NCBI GenBank assembly: GCA_913050035.1
Contig: CAJXAC010000009.1
Location: 1 to 49,643, forward strand
Length of the DNA stretch: 49,643 nt
Direction of reading: 5' to 3'
DNA from: an uncultured Gammaproteobacteria bacterium
GTDB lineage: Bacteria > Pseudomonadota > Gammaproteobacteria > Pseudomonadales > Azotimanducaceae
Positions 18,112 to 26,564 of the stretch are shown one piece after another. A model generated the notes under the pieces. It ran no database searches and was not told the origin of the DNA. It was given only the letters and a program-made list of their open reading frames with translations. The first letter of the stretch is position 1. Every line of letters starts with the position of its first letter. A program made the translations under genes and the position numbers.

Positions 18112-20004
18112 TTACGCATCAATAAATCCCTGCTCGCGCAGCGTCGCTTCCAGCTCGGGGATAATATTTGGATCGTCAATGGTTGATGGCACGGTGTACG
18201 CATCACCATCAATCATTTTGCGAATAACTTGACGCAATATCTTACCCGATCGAGTCTTCGGTAGGCGAGCAACTACCAAGGCACGCTTGAAATTAGCGAT
18301 CGGTCCGACGTTATCACGCACACTTTGCACCAGTTCAGCGACTAACGACTCATCGTCAATGTTAATACCGTCCTTCAACAATAATAATCCGACGGGCACT
18401 TGTCCTTTTTCAGCATCATGAATGCCAACAACTGCACATTCTGCTACCGCACTGTGTTCGGCAACCACTTCCTCAATACGCCCTGTCGATAGCCTGTGCC
18501 CGGCAACATTAATCACATCGTCAGTTCTGCCCATGACGTAGACATAACCGTCTGCATCTTGATAACCACCGTCGCCGGTCAAATAAAACCCTGGGAACTG
18601 GCTCCAGTAGCTTTGTTGAAACCGCTCGTGATCACGCCAAACAGTTGCAAAAGCACTCGGGGGTAAGGGCGCTTTAACAACAATTGCGCCCTCTTCGCCT
18701 GCTGCAACTTCTTGGCCGGACTCATCTAATACTCGTAAGTCCCATCCAGGCGCTGGCACGCCACATGAACCGGCCCTGCTCGGCAACAGTTCGATTCCTG
18801 CCAAGTTCGCGCAAATCGACCAGCCGGTCTCGGTCTGCCACCAATGGTCAATAATTGGCACTTGCAGATGTTGCTCTAACCAATAATAAGTCGGTGGATC
18901 TAATCGCTCACCAGCAACGAATTGGTATTTCAGACTGGAGATGTCGTACTGGGCTAACAGTTTGCAATCTGGGTCTTCTTTTTTTATCGCTCGAAAGGCC
19001 GTTGGTGCAACGAAAAAACTATTCACTTTATGTTCAGCAACCACCCGCCAAAAAGCGCCGGCATCAGGGGTTTTGACCGGCTTACCCTCATAGACGATGG
19101 TGGTACAACCTGCCAACAAAGGTCCATAGACGATGTACGAGTGACCAACCACCCAGCCAACATCCGACGCCGCCCAATACACGTCACCTACGTCGACATC
19201 ATAAACCGCTGACATGCTGTATTTCAGCGCTACTGCATGGCCACCATTGTCGCGGACAATACCTTTTGGTTTACCTGTAGTGCCAGAGGTATACAAGATA
19301 TAGAGAGGATCCGTAGCAGCGACCGGCACACATTCGACTGGTTCAGCCGCGGCGGCCCAGCTCGCCCAGTCTATATCCCGCGGCGCGGTTAACTGAGCGG
19401 GGGCTTGCGGTCGCTCTAGCATCACCACATGAGCGGGCTTATGACGCGCGAGATCTAGAGCACCATTGAGTAAAGGTTGATAGGGAATAACCCGGTCGGT
19501 TTCGATACCGCATGTCGCCGCGAGCACGACCTTGGGCGTCGCATCATCGATGCGCATGGCTAGTTCATCCGCAGCAAAACCACCAAATACTACAGAGTGC
19601 ACTGCGCCAATTCGCGCACATGCCAACATGGCCACAATTGTTTCAGGCACCATGGGCATGTAGATGATTACAACGTCTCCCTTGGTTACGCCCAGCTCTA
19701 CCAATCCGCCGGCGACTCGCGCAGTCCAGTCCATAAGCTCTGCATAGCTATAGCGGGCTACGGTGTTTGTCACCGGGGAGTCATAGATTAGGGCTGTCTG
19801 ATCGCCGCGGCCTTGCTGCACGTGGTAATCCACGGCACAAAAACAAGTATTTAGAGTGCCGTCGGCATACCAGCGCGCGACGCCATTCGCATCTTCACTA
19901 AGGATAGTCTGAGGGGCGGTGAACCAGGGAATGTCGCTGGCGCGTTCAGCCCAAAACACCTCGGGTTCACTAATCGATCGCTGATATGTTTCCGCGTACT
20001 GCAT
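18112..20004 (-). CDS. prpE: Propionyl-CoA synthetase PrpE
   Basis: An AMP-forming acyl-CoA synthetase that activates propionate. The 630-residue protein carries the ATP-binding motif YTSGTTGKPKGIVRD and a further core motif WWQTETGW. The C-terminal hinge and catalytic lysine lie in TRSGKILRQVIRKM. The N-terminal ACAS segment and the sequence RDNGGHAVALKYSM are typical of PrpE rather than acetyl-CoA synthetase. No methylcitrate genes (prpBCD) are in the window. The acyl-CoA carboxylase at 43-47 kb could in principle take propionyl-CoA to methylmalonyl-CoA, but it lies 23 kb away. Confidence 0.93.
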   Translation of the reverse strand: MQYAETYQRSISEPEVFWAERASDIPWFTAPQTILSEDANGVARWYADGTLNTCFCAVDYHVQQGRGDQTALIYDSPVTNTVARYSYAELMDWTARVAGGLVELGVTKGDVVIIYMPMVPETIVAMLACARIGAVHSVVFGGFAADELAMRIDDATPKVVLAATCGIETDRVIPYQPLLNGALDLARHKPAHVVMLERPQAPAQLTAPRDIDWASWAAAAEPVECVPVAATDPLYILYTSGTTGKPKGIVRDNGGHAVALKYSMSAVYDVDVGDVYWAASDVGWVVGHSYIVYGPLLAGCTTIVYEGKPVKTPDAGAFWRVVAEHKVNSFFVAPTAFRAIKKEDPDCKLLAQYDISSLKYQFVAGERLDPPTYYWLEQHLQVPIIDHWWQTETGWSICANLAGIELLPSRAGSCGVPAPGWDLRVLDESGQEVAAGEEGAIVVKAPLPPSAFATVWRDHERFQQSYWSQFPGFYLTGDGGYQDADGYVYVMGRTDDVINVAGHRLSTGRIEEVVAEHSAVAECAVVGIHDAEKGQVPVGLLLLKDGINIDDESLVAELVQSVRDNVGPIANFKRALVVARLPKTRSGKILRQVIRKMIDGDAYTVPSTIDDPNIIPELEATLREQGFIDA

Positions 20005-20121
20005 GCTTTGCCTCTGCTCTAGTGGTTACAGCAGGGGCTTATCAAAATGCGGGATATGCGGCGCACCTGCTGCGACAATTGCTGTCGCGGCAAGCTTACC
20101 GCATTTACTCGGTAGACGAGT

Positions 20122-20622
20122 CTATTGGGCTGTGAATTTCTTGATTTGAGCAGGTTTAGGGCAGCGCGAAATCAGGTCCTTATAGACATTTGAACGCTTA
20201 CCAATTTTCTTGTGCTCACAATAAAAATCCACCGCGCGTGCCCACGCTTCTACACGCCCGTGCTTTGTGATGGACACCGTTGTGTTGACGATTTTACCGC
20301 GCACACGAGACATCACGCCGACCTGAAATACCGGTGTGAGTGTGCCACTCTTCTCGCGCTTCATACGGCACAATATTCCACGGATCTGGCCAGTAGGATC
20401 TAGGTCAATCTCTTTGTCTTTACGGTCACGATTTTTTTGTTGCAACTCTTTAAGCGTCGTATCACGCGCATCAGCCACTGCTTTCACCTCAGCACGAGCG
20501 GCTCCACGCATACGCTTGCCATTTGCTTTAAGGGAAAAATACTCTTGATAGGTTTTGCCATCGATTTGCCGGCGAACCCGAAAACCAAAAAACCTGGGGT
20601 TGTCTAACAACTCTACGCTCAT
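20122..20622 (-). CDS. Conserved hypothetical protein, basic, possible AP2-like DNA-binding segment
   Basis: A 166-residue basic protein of unknown function. The sequence opens MSVELLDNPRFFGFRVRRQ with alternating strand-like segments. RQIDGKTYQEYFSLKANGKR and VGVMSRVRGKIVNTTVSITK resemble the three-stranded AP2/integrase-N-terminal type fold found in small phage-type DNA-binding proteins. A Lys/Arg/Asp-rich helical linker lies between (about 55-75). I recall similar proteins in marine gammaproteobacteria and pseudomonads but no assigned role. A good ribosome-binding site (GGAG seven bases before ATG) and a TACAAT -10 match (20652-20657) support a real gene. Confidence 0.8.
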   Translation of the reverse strand: MSVELLDNPRFFGFRVRRQIDGKTYQEYFSLKANGKRMRGAARAEVKAVADARDTTLKELQQKNRDRKDKEIDLDPTGQIRGILCRMKREKSGTLTPVFQVGVMSRVRGKIVNTTVSITKHGRVEAWARAVDFYCEHKKIGKRSNVYKDLISRCPKPAQIKKFTAQ

Positions 20623-20933
20623 CGGAACTCCTCATTCAGTGGACTGTCAACATTGTATACGCAAATACACGACCCTGACTTATTTGGTTAGCACCAAACA
20701 GCAGTACTAAAAGGCCAGAGACCTGCAAATTAATTAGCCCTAACTCGTTCGATCATCTGCATTACGCTAAACCTAGATGTTAATCTTTGGTTGACGATTT
20801 GAACGCAGGCCGCGCAATATTAAACCAATAATCGAAGCGCTGTCCCCTGTTAAATATAGTTTGTTGAAAAAATTTGTTGCGAATATGATCGCGAAAACAG
20901 CAAATCTGCACCTTTTTGGATCATCTGATTTCC
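20623..20933. other. Divergent intergenic region upstream of dinB
   Basis: This 311-bp AT-rich gap separates the divergent hypothetical gene and dinB. On the minus strand TACAAT (20652-20657) with AAGTCA 18 bases upstream is a plausible promoter for the 166-residue protein. On the plus strand the best promoter is at 20861-20889; a weaker one, TTGACG (20791) with CAATAT (20815), lies further upstream. I see no canonical LexA operator (CTGT-N8-ACAG) and no other gene. Confidence 0.6.
20861..20889 (+). promoter_or_regulatory. Sigma-70 type promoter for dinB
   Basis: TTGTTG (20861-20866) and TATGAT (20884-20889) are separated by 17 bases, and the -10 matches consensus at five of six positions. 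Initiation near 20896 would leave a leader of about 38 bases before the dinB ATG. No LexA box overlaps it, so expression may be constitutive rather than SOS-controlled; that is inference. Confidence 0.55.
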
Positions 20934-22001
20934 ATGCGTAAAATCATCCACTGCGATTGCGACAGTTTTTACGCATCCATTGAGATGCGCGACAACCCAG
21001 ATTTGCGCGACAAACCTATCGCCGTGGGCGGTAGACCCGACCAACGCGGCGTGGTCGCTACTTGCAATTACGCTGCTCGCGCCTACGGAGTGCGCTCGGC
21101 GATGCCGATGTCCACAGCGTTGCGCAACTGCGCAGACTTAGTCGTGGTCAGCACTAATATGAGCAAATACAAAGAGGAATCTGCGCGGGTACAGGCAATT
21201 TTTCGGCAATATACCGACTTGGTAGAACCGTTGTCGTTAGACGAAGCGTTTTTAGACGTCAGCGACAGTTCAATCGCCAATGGCAGTGCTACGCTCATTG
21301 CCAAAGAAATTCGCGATCGGGTGCGCGCTGAAATAGGCATTACGATCTCCGCGGGCATCGCAAACAACAAATTCCTCGCCAAAATTGCCTCCGACTGGAA
21401 CAAACCCGATGGCCAAATGACCGTGGAGCCGGCCGAAGTAGCAGCATTTATCAGCGTTCTGCCGGTGGAGAAGATTTTCGGTGTTGGCTCAGTAACCGCA
21501 AAAAAGATGCACAACATGGGTCTATCTACGTGCGCGGATCTACAAGGGCTGTCGATCCTTGAACTAACCCAGCACTTCGGCAAATTTGGCGCCCGATTGT
21601 TTGATCTGTGCCGGGGCCAAGATGACCGGCCCGTGAGTCCCTACCGACAACGAAAGTCAGTAAGTACCGAGCGCACCTATGCGGTAGATCTGGCCAACCC
21701 AACAGCTTGCAGCGATGAAATCGAATACCTCTTTGCCGACTTGCAAAAACGCGTGACCCGGGCAAATTGCCAAAACCTCATCAAGTCTCGGACGCTTAAA
21801 TTGCGCTTTGATGACTTTTCAGTCACGACCGTAAGCAGAGCCGGTATTGAATTGGACATGGGCTGCTATCGGCAACTTTTAGACGAAGCCTGGCAGCGCA
21901 AGGGCCTACCCATTCGGTTATTGGGTCTCGGTGTACAGTTAAAAACCGAACCCCGGAGCGACAAGGGCGGCTTGCAATTTGGCCTTTTTAGCGAGACTTA
22001 G
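20934..22001 (+). CDS. dinB: DNA polymerase IV (DinB)
   Basis: A Y-family translesion polymerase. The ATG at 20934 gives the canonical N terminus MRKIIHCDCDSFYASIEMRD with metal-binding Asp8 and a Phe12-Tyr13 steric-gate pair. An in-frame TTG at 20916 would add six unconserved residues. The second acidic motif SLDEAFLDV, a helix-hairpin-helix thumb (KIFGVGSVTAKKMHNMG) and the little-finger domain follow. The 355-residue length is normal. The protein ends near FGLFSET; a classic beta-clamp peptide (QLxLF-like) may be QFGLF. Its stop overlaps that of the convergent ABC transporter gene. Confidence 0.96.
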   Translation: MRKIIHCDCDSFYASIEMRDNPDLRDKPIAVGGRPDQRGVVATCNYAARAYGVRSAMPMSTALRNCADLVVVSTNMSKYKEESARVQAIFRQYTDLVEPLSLDEAFLDVSDSSIANGSATLIAKEIRDRVRAEIGITISAGIANNKFLAKIASDWNKPDGQMTVEPAEVAAFISVLPVEKIFGVGSVTAKKMHNMGLSTCADLQGLSILELTQHFGKFGARLFDLCRGQDDRPVSPYRQRKSVSTERTYAVDLANPTACSDEIEYLFADLQKRVTRANCQNLIKSRTLKLRFDDFSVTTVSRAGIELDMGCYRQLLDEAWQRKGLPIRLLGLGVQLKTEPRSDKGGLQFGLFSET

Positions 22002-23776
22002 GCGGCAAATTGAATATGCGCGAATTCCTTGTACAACGCATTTTCCGCCAGCAAGCGCTCGTGACTGCCCTGGGCAAGCAGCACCCCGTGATCTAGTACA
22101 CAAATGCGATCAGCGGTGCGGACCGTGGACAGTCGATGAGCGATAACGACTATCGTCATCTTACCCTTGAGGCTATGTAAGGACTTACCAACATAGTCTT
22201 CGCTTTGCGCATCCAAGGCGCTGGTCGCTTCGTCAAGTAATAAACATCGCGGCTGCGCAAGCAGCGCTCGCGCAATCGCCAGACGCTGACGTTGACCTCC
22301 AGATAGACCAACGCCGTTCTCACCTACCCGGGTGTCTAGACCCTCCGGCAAGCCTTGGACAAATTCACTGGCATAAGCTAGCTCCAGCGCCTGATTTACT
22401 TCGTCTGCAGTAGCATTAGCGCGCCCATACATTAGGTTCTCGCGCAAAGTACCCGAGAACAAAACGGGATCTTGGGGAACAAAGCCAAATCCGGCCCGCA
22501 CCGCTGCAAGTGAGCGCGCGCGCAAATCAACACCGTCGAGCAATATCGTTCCACTATTCGGATCATAAAATCGCTGCAGCAGATCAAAGAGGGTGCTCTT
22601 GCCCGCCCCCGATGGACCGACAACGGCGACCATTTCTCCGGCTTTCACATCCAAGCTGATGTCGTTTAACGCCATATATTGGGGCCGCGAGGGATAGCTG
22701 AACGACAAATTTCGTAGCGATAACGTCGCAGATGGCTGCCCAAGCGAACTGTCTTTCGCGACTGTATCATCGCCATCAACGAGATCATTAGTCGCATGCA
22801 GCAATTCCATCAGGCGCTCGGTAGCCCCTGCAGCGCGCTGCAAATCGCTCCAAACCTCAGAGATCGCACCGACAGAACCGGCAACAACAAAGGCGTAAAA
22901 AATAAACGCTGCCAAGTCCCCAGGAGATGTACGCCCAGCAAGTACATCTTGACCACCAACCCACAATAGCGTCGCTACGGCCCCAAAAACCACCAGCATA
23001 ACCACCGCTACCAGCACCGCGCGATGCCAAACTCTCTGCAAAGCCACCCTTAAAGATCGGTCTAGCCGCTCGCCAAATTGCGTGACATCGGCACCCTGAT
23101 GATTGAACGACTGCACAATTTTTATATTGCGGAAGCTTTCACTAACCTGGCTGCCAACATCCGCGAGCCGGTCTTGACTGGATCGTGACAACGAGCGCAC
23201 TCGGCGACCAAATAGCACCACCGGTAGTACAACAAAAGGCACACTGCCAAGCACGAGCAATGACAATTTTGCATTGGTAATTACCAGCAATACCAAGCCA
23301 CCAACTAACATCAGCGCATTGCGCAGAGCGATAGACACGGATGAGCCAATGACTGTTTGCAGTAGCGTGGTATCGGTTGTGACGCGCGACTGTATTTCAC
23401 TCGGCGTATTCGTTTCGAAAAACCCCGGATGCATATGAATCAGGTGGTTGAATACGGCTTGACGAATATCATTGCTGACTTTCTCGCCAACCCAAGACAC
23501 AAAGTAGAACCGCACGAAGGTGCCAACGGTTAGCACCGTTACGAACGCCACAAATAGCATCAGTGACTCGGTCAGCAGAGCGGTTTCACCGCTGGCAAAG
23601 CCGTTATCAATAACTATGCGTATGCCCTGCCCCAACAACAGCATAGCGGTGGCGGTAACGCACAACGCAATGCTGGCCAGAACCACTTGCAGCCGGTAGG
23701 GCTTGAGAAATTTTAAGGCCGGTGTCAAACGCTGCATATTGCGCGACGTTTCGCGATCTTCTAGGTATTCGGTCAT
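21998..23776 (-). CDS. ABC exporter, fused permease-ATPase (MsbA/LmrA type)
   Basis: A half-size exporter likely acting as a homodimer in the inner membrane. The N-terminal part (about 30-315) has six hydrophobic helices of an ABC type-1 exporter domain. The ATPase domain has Walker A (VGPSGAGKST), the signature LSGGQRQRLAIARALL, Walker B (CLLLDEATSALD) and an H-loop (IVVIAHRLSTVRT). The ATG at 23776 gives 592 residues, typical for the ABCB group; an in-frame start at 23857 adds an Arg-rich segment. The substrate (lipid, peptide or drug) cannot be deduced. The coding ends overlap dinB by four bases. Confidence 0.93.
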   Translation of the reverse strand: MTEYLEDRETSRNMQRLTPALKFLKPYRLQVVLASIALCVTATAMLLLGQGIRIVIDNGFASGETALLTESLMLFVAFVTVLTVGTFVRFYFVSWVGEKVSNDIRQAVFNHLIHMHPGFFETNTPSEIQSRVTTDTTLLQTVIGSSVSIALRNALMLVGGLVLLVITNAKLSLLVLGSVPFVVLPVVLFGRRVRSLSRSSQDRLADVGSQVSESFRNIKIVQSFNHQGADVTQFGERLDRSLRVALQRVWHRAVLVAVVMLVVFGAVATLLWVGGQDVLAGRTSPGDLAAFIFYAFVVAGSVGAISEVWSDLQRAAGATERLMELLHATNDLVDGDDTVAKDSSLGQPSATLSLRNLSFSYPSRPQYMALNDISLDVKAGEMVAVVGPSGAGKSTLFDLLQRFYDPNSGTILLDGVDLRARSLAAVRAGFGFVPQDPVLFSGTLRENLMYGRANATADEVNQALELAYASEFVQGLPEGLDTRVGENGVGLSGGQRQRLAIARALLAQPRCLLLDEATSALDAQSEDYVGKSLHSLKGKMTIVVIAHRLSTVRTADRICVLDHGVLLAQGSHERLLAENALYKEFAHIQFAA

Positions 23777-23862
23777 GTTGCTTGTGTCACCACGGTTTTT
23801 CACTCGGCGGCCTGACACGGCGCCTAGCATGTGCGCTCGACGAGCGCGATTGCGCAAGGTAC

Positions 23863-23891
23863 TTGGCCTTGGGCGGTAAGGTCAATATGCT
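23863..23891 (+). promoter_or_regulatory. Candidate promoter for the esterase-miaE genes
   Basis: TTGGCC (23863-23868) and TATGCT (23886-23891) are separated by 17 bases, in the divergent gap between the ABC exporter and the esterase gene. A transcript from here would have a leader of about 76 bases. The -35 matches only at its first three bases, so the call is tentative. Confidence 0.35.
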
Positions 23892-23973
23892 GGCAAAACG
23901 CCGTAATGCAATGGCGTTGAAATGTCCGGTTGAATAGAGCTAAGGTGCCGGCGTCAAAACAAGGACACACCTG

Positions 23974-24648
23974 ATGGCAGATACTCTGAATTCGACGACG
24001 TTAGAATGCTTGCGGCGTGAAACAGCAGATAACCCAACAGCCAGCGTTATTTGGTTGCATGGGCTTGGTGCTGACGCCACCGACTTCGAGCCAATGGTAC
24101 CGATGCTCGATATTCAAGCTAGCGTGCGTTTTATCTTTCCTAATGCGCCTATCCGACCAGTTACCATAAACGGCGGCATGGAAATGCGTGCTTGGTATGA
24201 CATCGATCCGGGCGCGCCACTTGCTGGCGGCGAGGACATCAAAAATTCCGTTGCCGCAATTCGCTCAATCGTTGCTGAGGAAATCGCGGCTGGCATTCCC
24301 AGCGAACGCATTGCCCTAGCCGGTTTCTCTCAGGGTGGCGTCATCGCCTTGGAACTGGGCTTAAGCCATAACCAACCCTTGGCAGGCATTATGGCGCTCT
24401 CAACTTATCTTCATGATCATGAACAGATCACTGAGCGTATCGGCCTGGCAAATGTCGAAACGCCCATTTTCATGGCGCACGGCCTGTCGGACCCAGTAAT
24501 CCCTATCACCCGCGCGATCACCTCACGGGAGGCCTTAATCGGACTTAACTATCGCGTTGAATGGCACGAATACGCCATGGGCCACCAGGTATGCCCCCAG
24601 GAAATAACCCATATCAGTCAATGGCTCGCATCGATTTATCCCAACTAA
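23974..24648 (+). CDS. Alpha/beta-hydrolase, carboxylesterase/lysophospholipase family
   Basis: A cytoplasmic serine hydrolase of the YpfH/carboxylesterase (Abhydrolase_2) family, 224 residues. The catalytic triad is readable: Ser119 in GFSQGG, Asp173 in LSDPVIP and His203 in MGHQV. The oxyanion segment IWLHGLGAD is near residues 26-34. Family members hydrolyse short acyl esters or lysophospholipids; some remove acyl groups from proteins. It starts the plus-strand run after a divergent gap. Its last 28 bases overlap the start of miaE in another frame. Confidence 0.93.
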   Translation: MADTLNSTTLECLRRETADNPTASVIWLHGLGADATDFEPMVPMLDIQASVRFIFPNAPIRPVTINGGMEMRAWYDIDPGAPLAGGEDIKNSVAAIRSIVAEEIAAGIPSERIALAGFSQGGVIALELGLSHNQPLAGIMALSTYLHDHEQITERIGLANVETPIFMAHGLSDPVIPITRAITSREALIGLNYRVEWHEYAMGHQVCPQEITHISQWLASIYPN

Positions 24649-25217
24649 GTCCACTGGCGGCGACACCCAGGGGCTGGCTCGAGACCGTGCTGGCTGATTT
24701 TGATGGTTTTCTCATGGATCATGCATCAGCAGAGAAAAAGGCCTCTGGCATGGCGATGAGCATGGTCTCGCACTACCCCGACCAACCTTCAATCGTGCGC
24801 GCGATGGTCGAACTGGCGGTGGAGGAATTGAACCATTATCGCGAGGTAATGCGGCTGATTTTAGCGCGCCAACTCACCCCTGCTGCTGACCTTAAAGATC
24901 CGTACATTCATGCTCTGAATGGCCAAGTGCGCAAAGCCAACGAACACTTTTTGCTAGACCGATTGACCGTGGCTGCGGTGGTCGAAAGACGCGGTGCAGA
25001 ACGTTTTGCATTGCTTGCAGACAACTTATACGACGACCCTGCGCTACAGCGCTTCTATCAAGCCATCGCAGCCAGCGAGCAACGCCACTGGGAGCTGTTC
25101 CTAGATTTGGCGGTAGAGCACTTTGACGTGGCGACGGTGATTGAACGCTTTAACGAGTTATCTCAACGCGAGGCAAAGATTATTCAAACGCTACCGCTGC
25201 GCGCTGCGCTACACTGA
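24621..25217 (+). CDS. miaE: tRNA-(ms2io6A)-hydroxylase MiaE
   Basis: A non-heme diiron monooxygenase that hydroxylates the isopentenyl group of ms2i6A37 in tRNA. The ATG at 24621 gives 198 residues. The two iron-ligand helices are visible: AVEELNHYREV (Glu68, Glu69, His72) and AASEQRHWELFLDLA with a second Glu and His. A glutamate in VVERRGAERF completes the expected set. The length matches short MiaE proteins. The start overlaps the esterase end by 28 bases, so it depends on the same transcript. Upstream tRNA modification genes miaA/miaB are not in the window. Confidence 0.94.
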   Translation: MARIDLSQLSPLAATPRGWLETVLADFDGFLMDHASAEKKASGMAMSMVSHYPDQPSIVRAMVELAVEELNHYREVMRLILARQLTPAADLKDPYIHALNGQVRKANEHFLLDRLTVAAVVERRGAERFALLADNLYDDPALQRFYQAIAASEQRHWELFLDLAVEHFDVATVIERFNELSQREAKIIQTLPLRAALH

Positions 25218-25230
25218 TTCAAATTTCGCC

Positions 25231-26439
25231 ATGGATCGTGCCATCGATCAGTATCTGCAACGCTATGCGGAGCCGGAGGCGCAGCAATTCTGTGCAGCCG
25301 ACCACCCTGCGCTAAAAAACAAACAGCGCTATCAGCATGTATTGATAATTCCTGCATTCGCTGAATCGGCGTGTTTCTTATCCAGTGTGCTCCGCCGCTG
25401 TGGCAACTCAGACCTGTTAAGCATCGTCGTGGTCAATGCGCCTGACGACCAAACCATCGAAACCGCGAAAATTCGGTCAACGAGCAAATTACTCACGAGC
25501 CTAGAGCATAGCGAGCAAACTCCGTTAGTGGTGGTTGATCGAGCCAGTCCGGGCAAACGGCTGCCACCGAAGCAGGGCGTGGGGCTGGCACGAAAAATAG
25601 GCTCAGATATCGCTTTGCGCTTGTATCATGACGGCCACATTACATCGCCCTGGCTCTGTCAAACCGATGCCGATGCTTGTCTGCCAAAGGACTATTTCTC
25701 AGCAATCTCATCCCATCAGGGTACTGTGGTCTTTAGCCATCAGCACGTTAGCGACGATGCCATGCTGCAATTTGCCGCGAACCTGTATGACGCACATATG
25801 CGGTACTACGTTCAGGCGCTGGCTCGTCAGGGCAGCCCTTATGCGTATCCAACCCTCGGCAGCACTATTGCAGTGCAAGCAAATAGTTATGCCAGAGCAC
25901 GTGGTTTTCCAAAACGTAACGCTGGCGAAGATTTCCACTTTCTCAATAAACTGAACAAACTCGCGCCAGTAACATGGCTGCACCAGCCGGTTATCGAAGT
26001 CCAAGCGAGACGATCGACACGGGTGGTCTTTGGTACAGGTCCAGCACTGGAAAAAATCGTCACCCTACTGCGCGACGACCCTAGTGGTAATAGCTATCTG
26101 AGCTACGACCATCGGTGCTTTGAACTGCTCGGCAAAGCCTTGATCTACCTGCAACAGTGCAGTCAGAGCGCTGGGTTTGCCGCCATAGCTGGGCCCAATG
26201 ACAGCGACCACGCACGCATCGTACAGATTCTCCAGCACCTGGGCTTGCCTAAAGTCTTGAACGATAAATTTGACCAACAACCAAACCCCGAACAGCGCCG
26301 GCGTTTGCTCACCAATTGGTTCGATGCATTAAAAACACTGCGATTCATTCATCGGGCACGCGAGTTTTACCCTGACATAAGCTTGCGCCATACCTTAGCC
26401 GAGCTGCCTATTTCAATGCGCAACCAAATTACGTTCTAG
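25231..26439 (+). CDS. Glycosyltransferase-like protein (GT-A fold), substrate unknown
   Basis: A 402-residue soluble protein. After an N-terminal helical segment, residues about 30-75 form a nucleotide-binding half (HVLIIPAFAESACFLSSVL), as in family 2 glycosyltransferases. CQTDADACLPKDY supplies a DxD-like metal motif near residue 150. NAGEDFHFLNKLNKL resembles the ED motif of the acceptor site. No transmembrane helix is seen. The ATG at 25231 is 13 bp after miaE and has little Shine-Dalgarno support, though an earlier in-frame start would run into miaE. I recall similar uncharacterised proteins in marine gammaproteobacteria but cannot name a product. Confidence 0.75.
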   Translation: MDRAIDQYLQRYAEPEAQQFCAADHPALKNKQRYQHVLIIPAFAESACFLSSVLRRCGNSDLLSIVVVNAPDDQTIETAKIRSTSKLLTSLEHSEQTPLVVVDRASPGKRLPPKQGVGLARKIGSDIALRLYHDGHITSPWLCQTDADACLPKDYFSAISSHQGTVVFSHQHVSDDAMLQFAANLYDAHMRYYVQALARQGSPYAYPTLGSTIAVQANSYARARGFPKRNAGEDFHFLNKLNKLAPVTWLHQPVIEVQARRSTRVVFGTGPALEKIVTLLRDDPSGNSYLSYDHRCFELLGKALIYLQQCSQSAGFAAIAGPNDSDHARIVQILQHLGLPKVLNDKFDQQPNPEQRRRLLTNWFDALKTLRFIHRAREFYPDISLRHTLAELPISMRNQITF

Positions 26440-26564
26440 GCCAGAATAGTTTAGACTCTGCGCGGCTTTTTGACGGCAAACCTCTGAACACGAGCGTGAT
26501 TCAGGCTCAGGCCGCAAATCCAATGCTCTTTCTTACGCGAACACAGCGCATCGGCATTTTTACC

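Noticed and set aside
20840-20933. Possible LexA operator upstream of dinB
   Set aside because: CTGT at 20840-20843 has no matching ACAG eight bases later, so no canonical SOS box is present.
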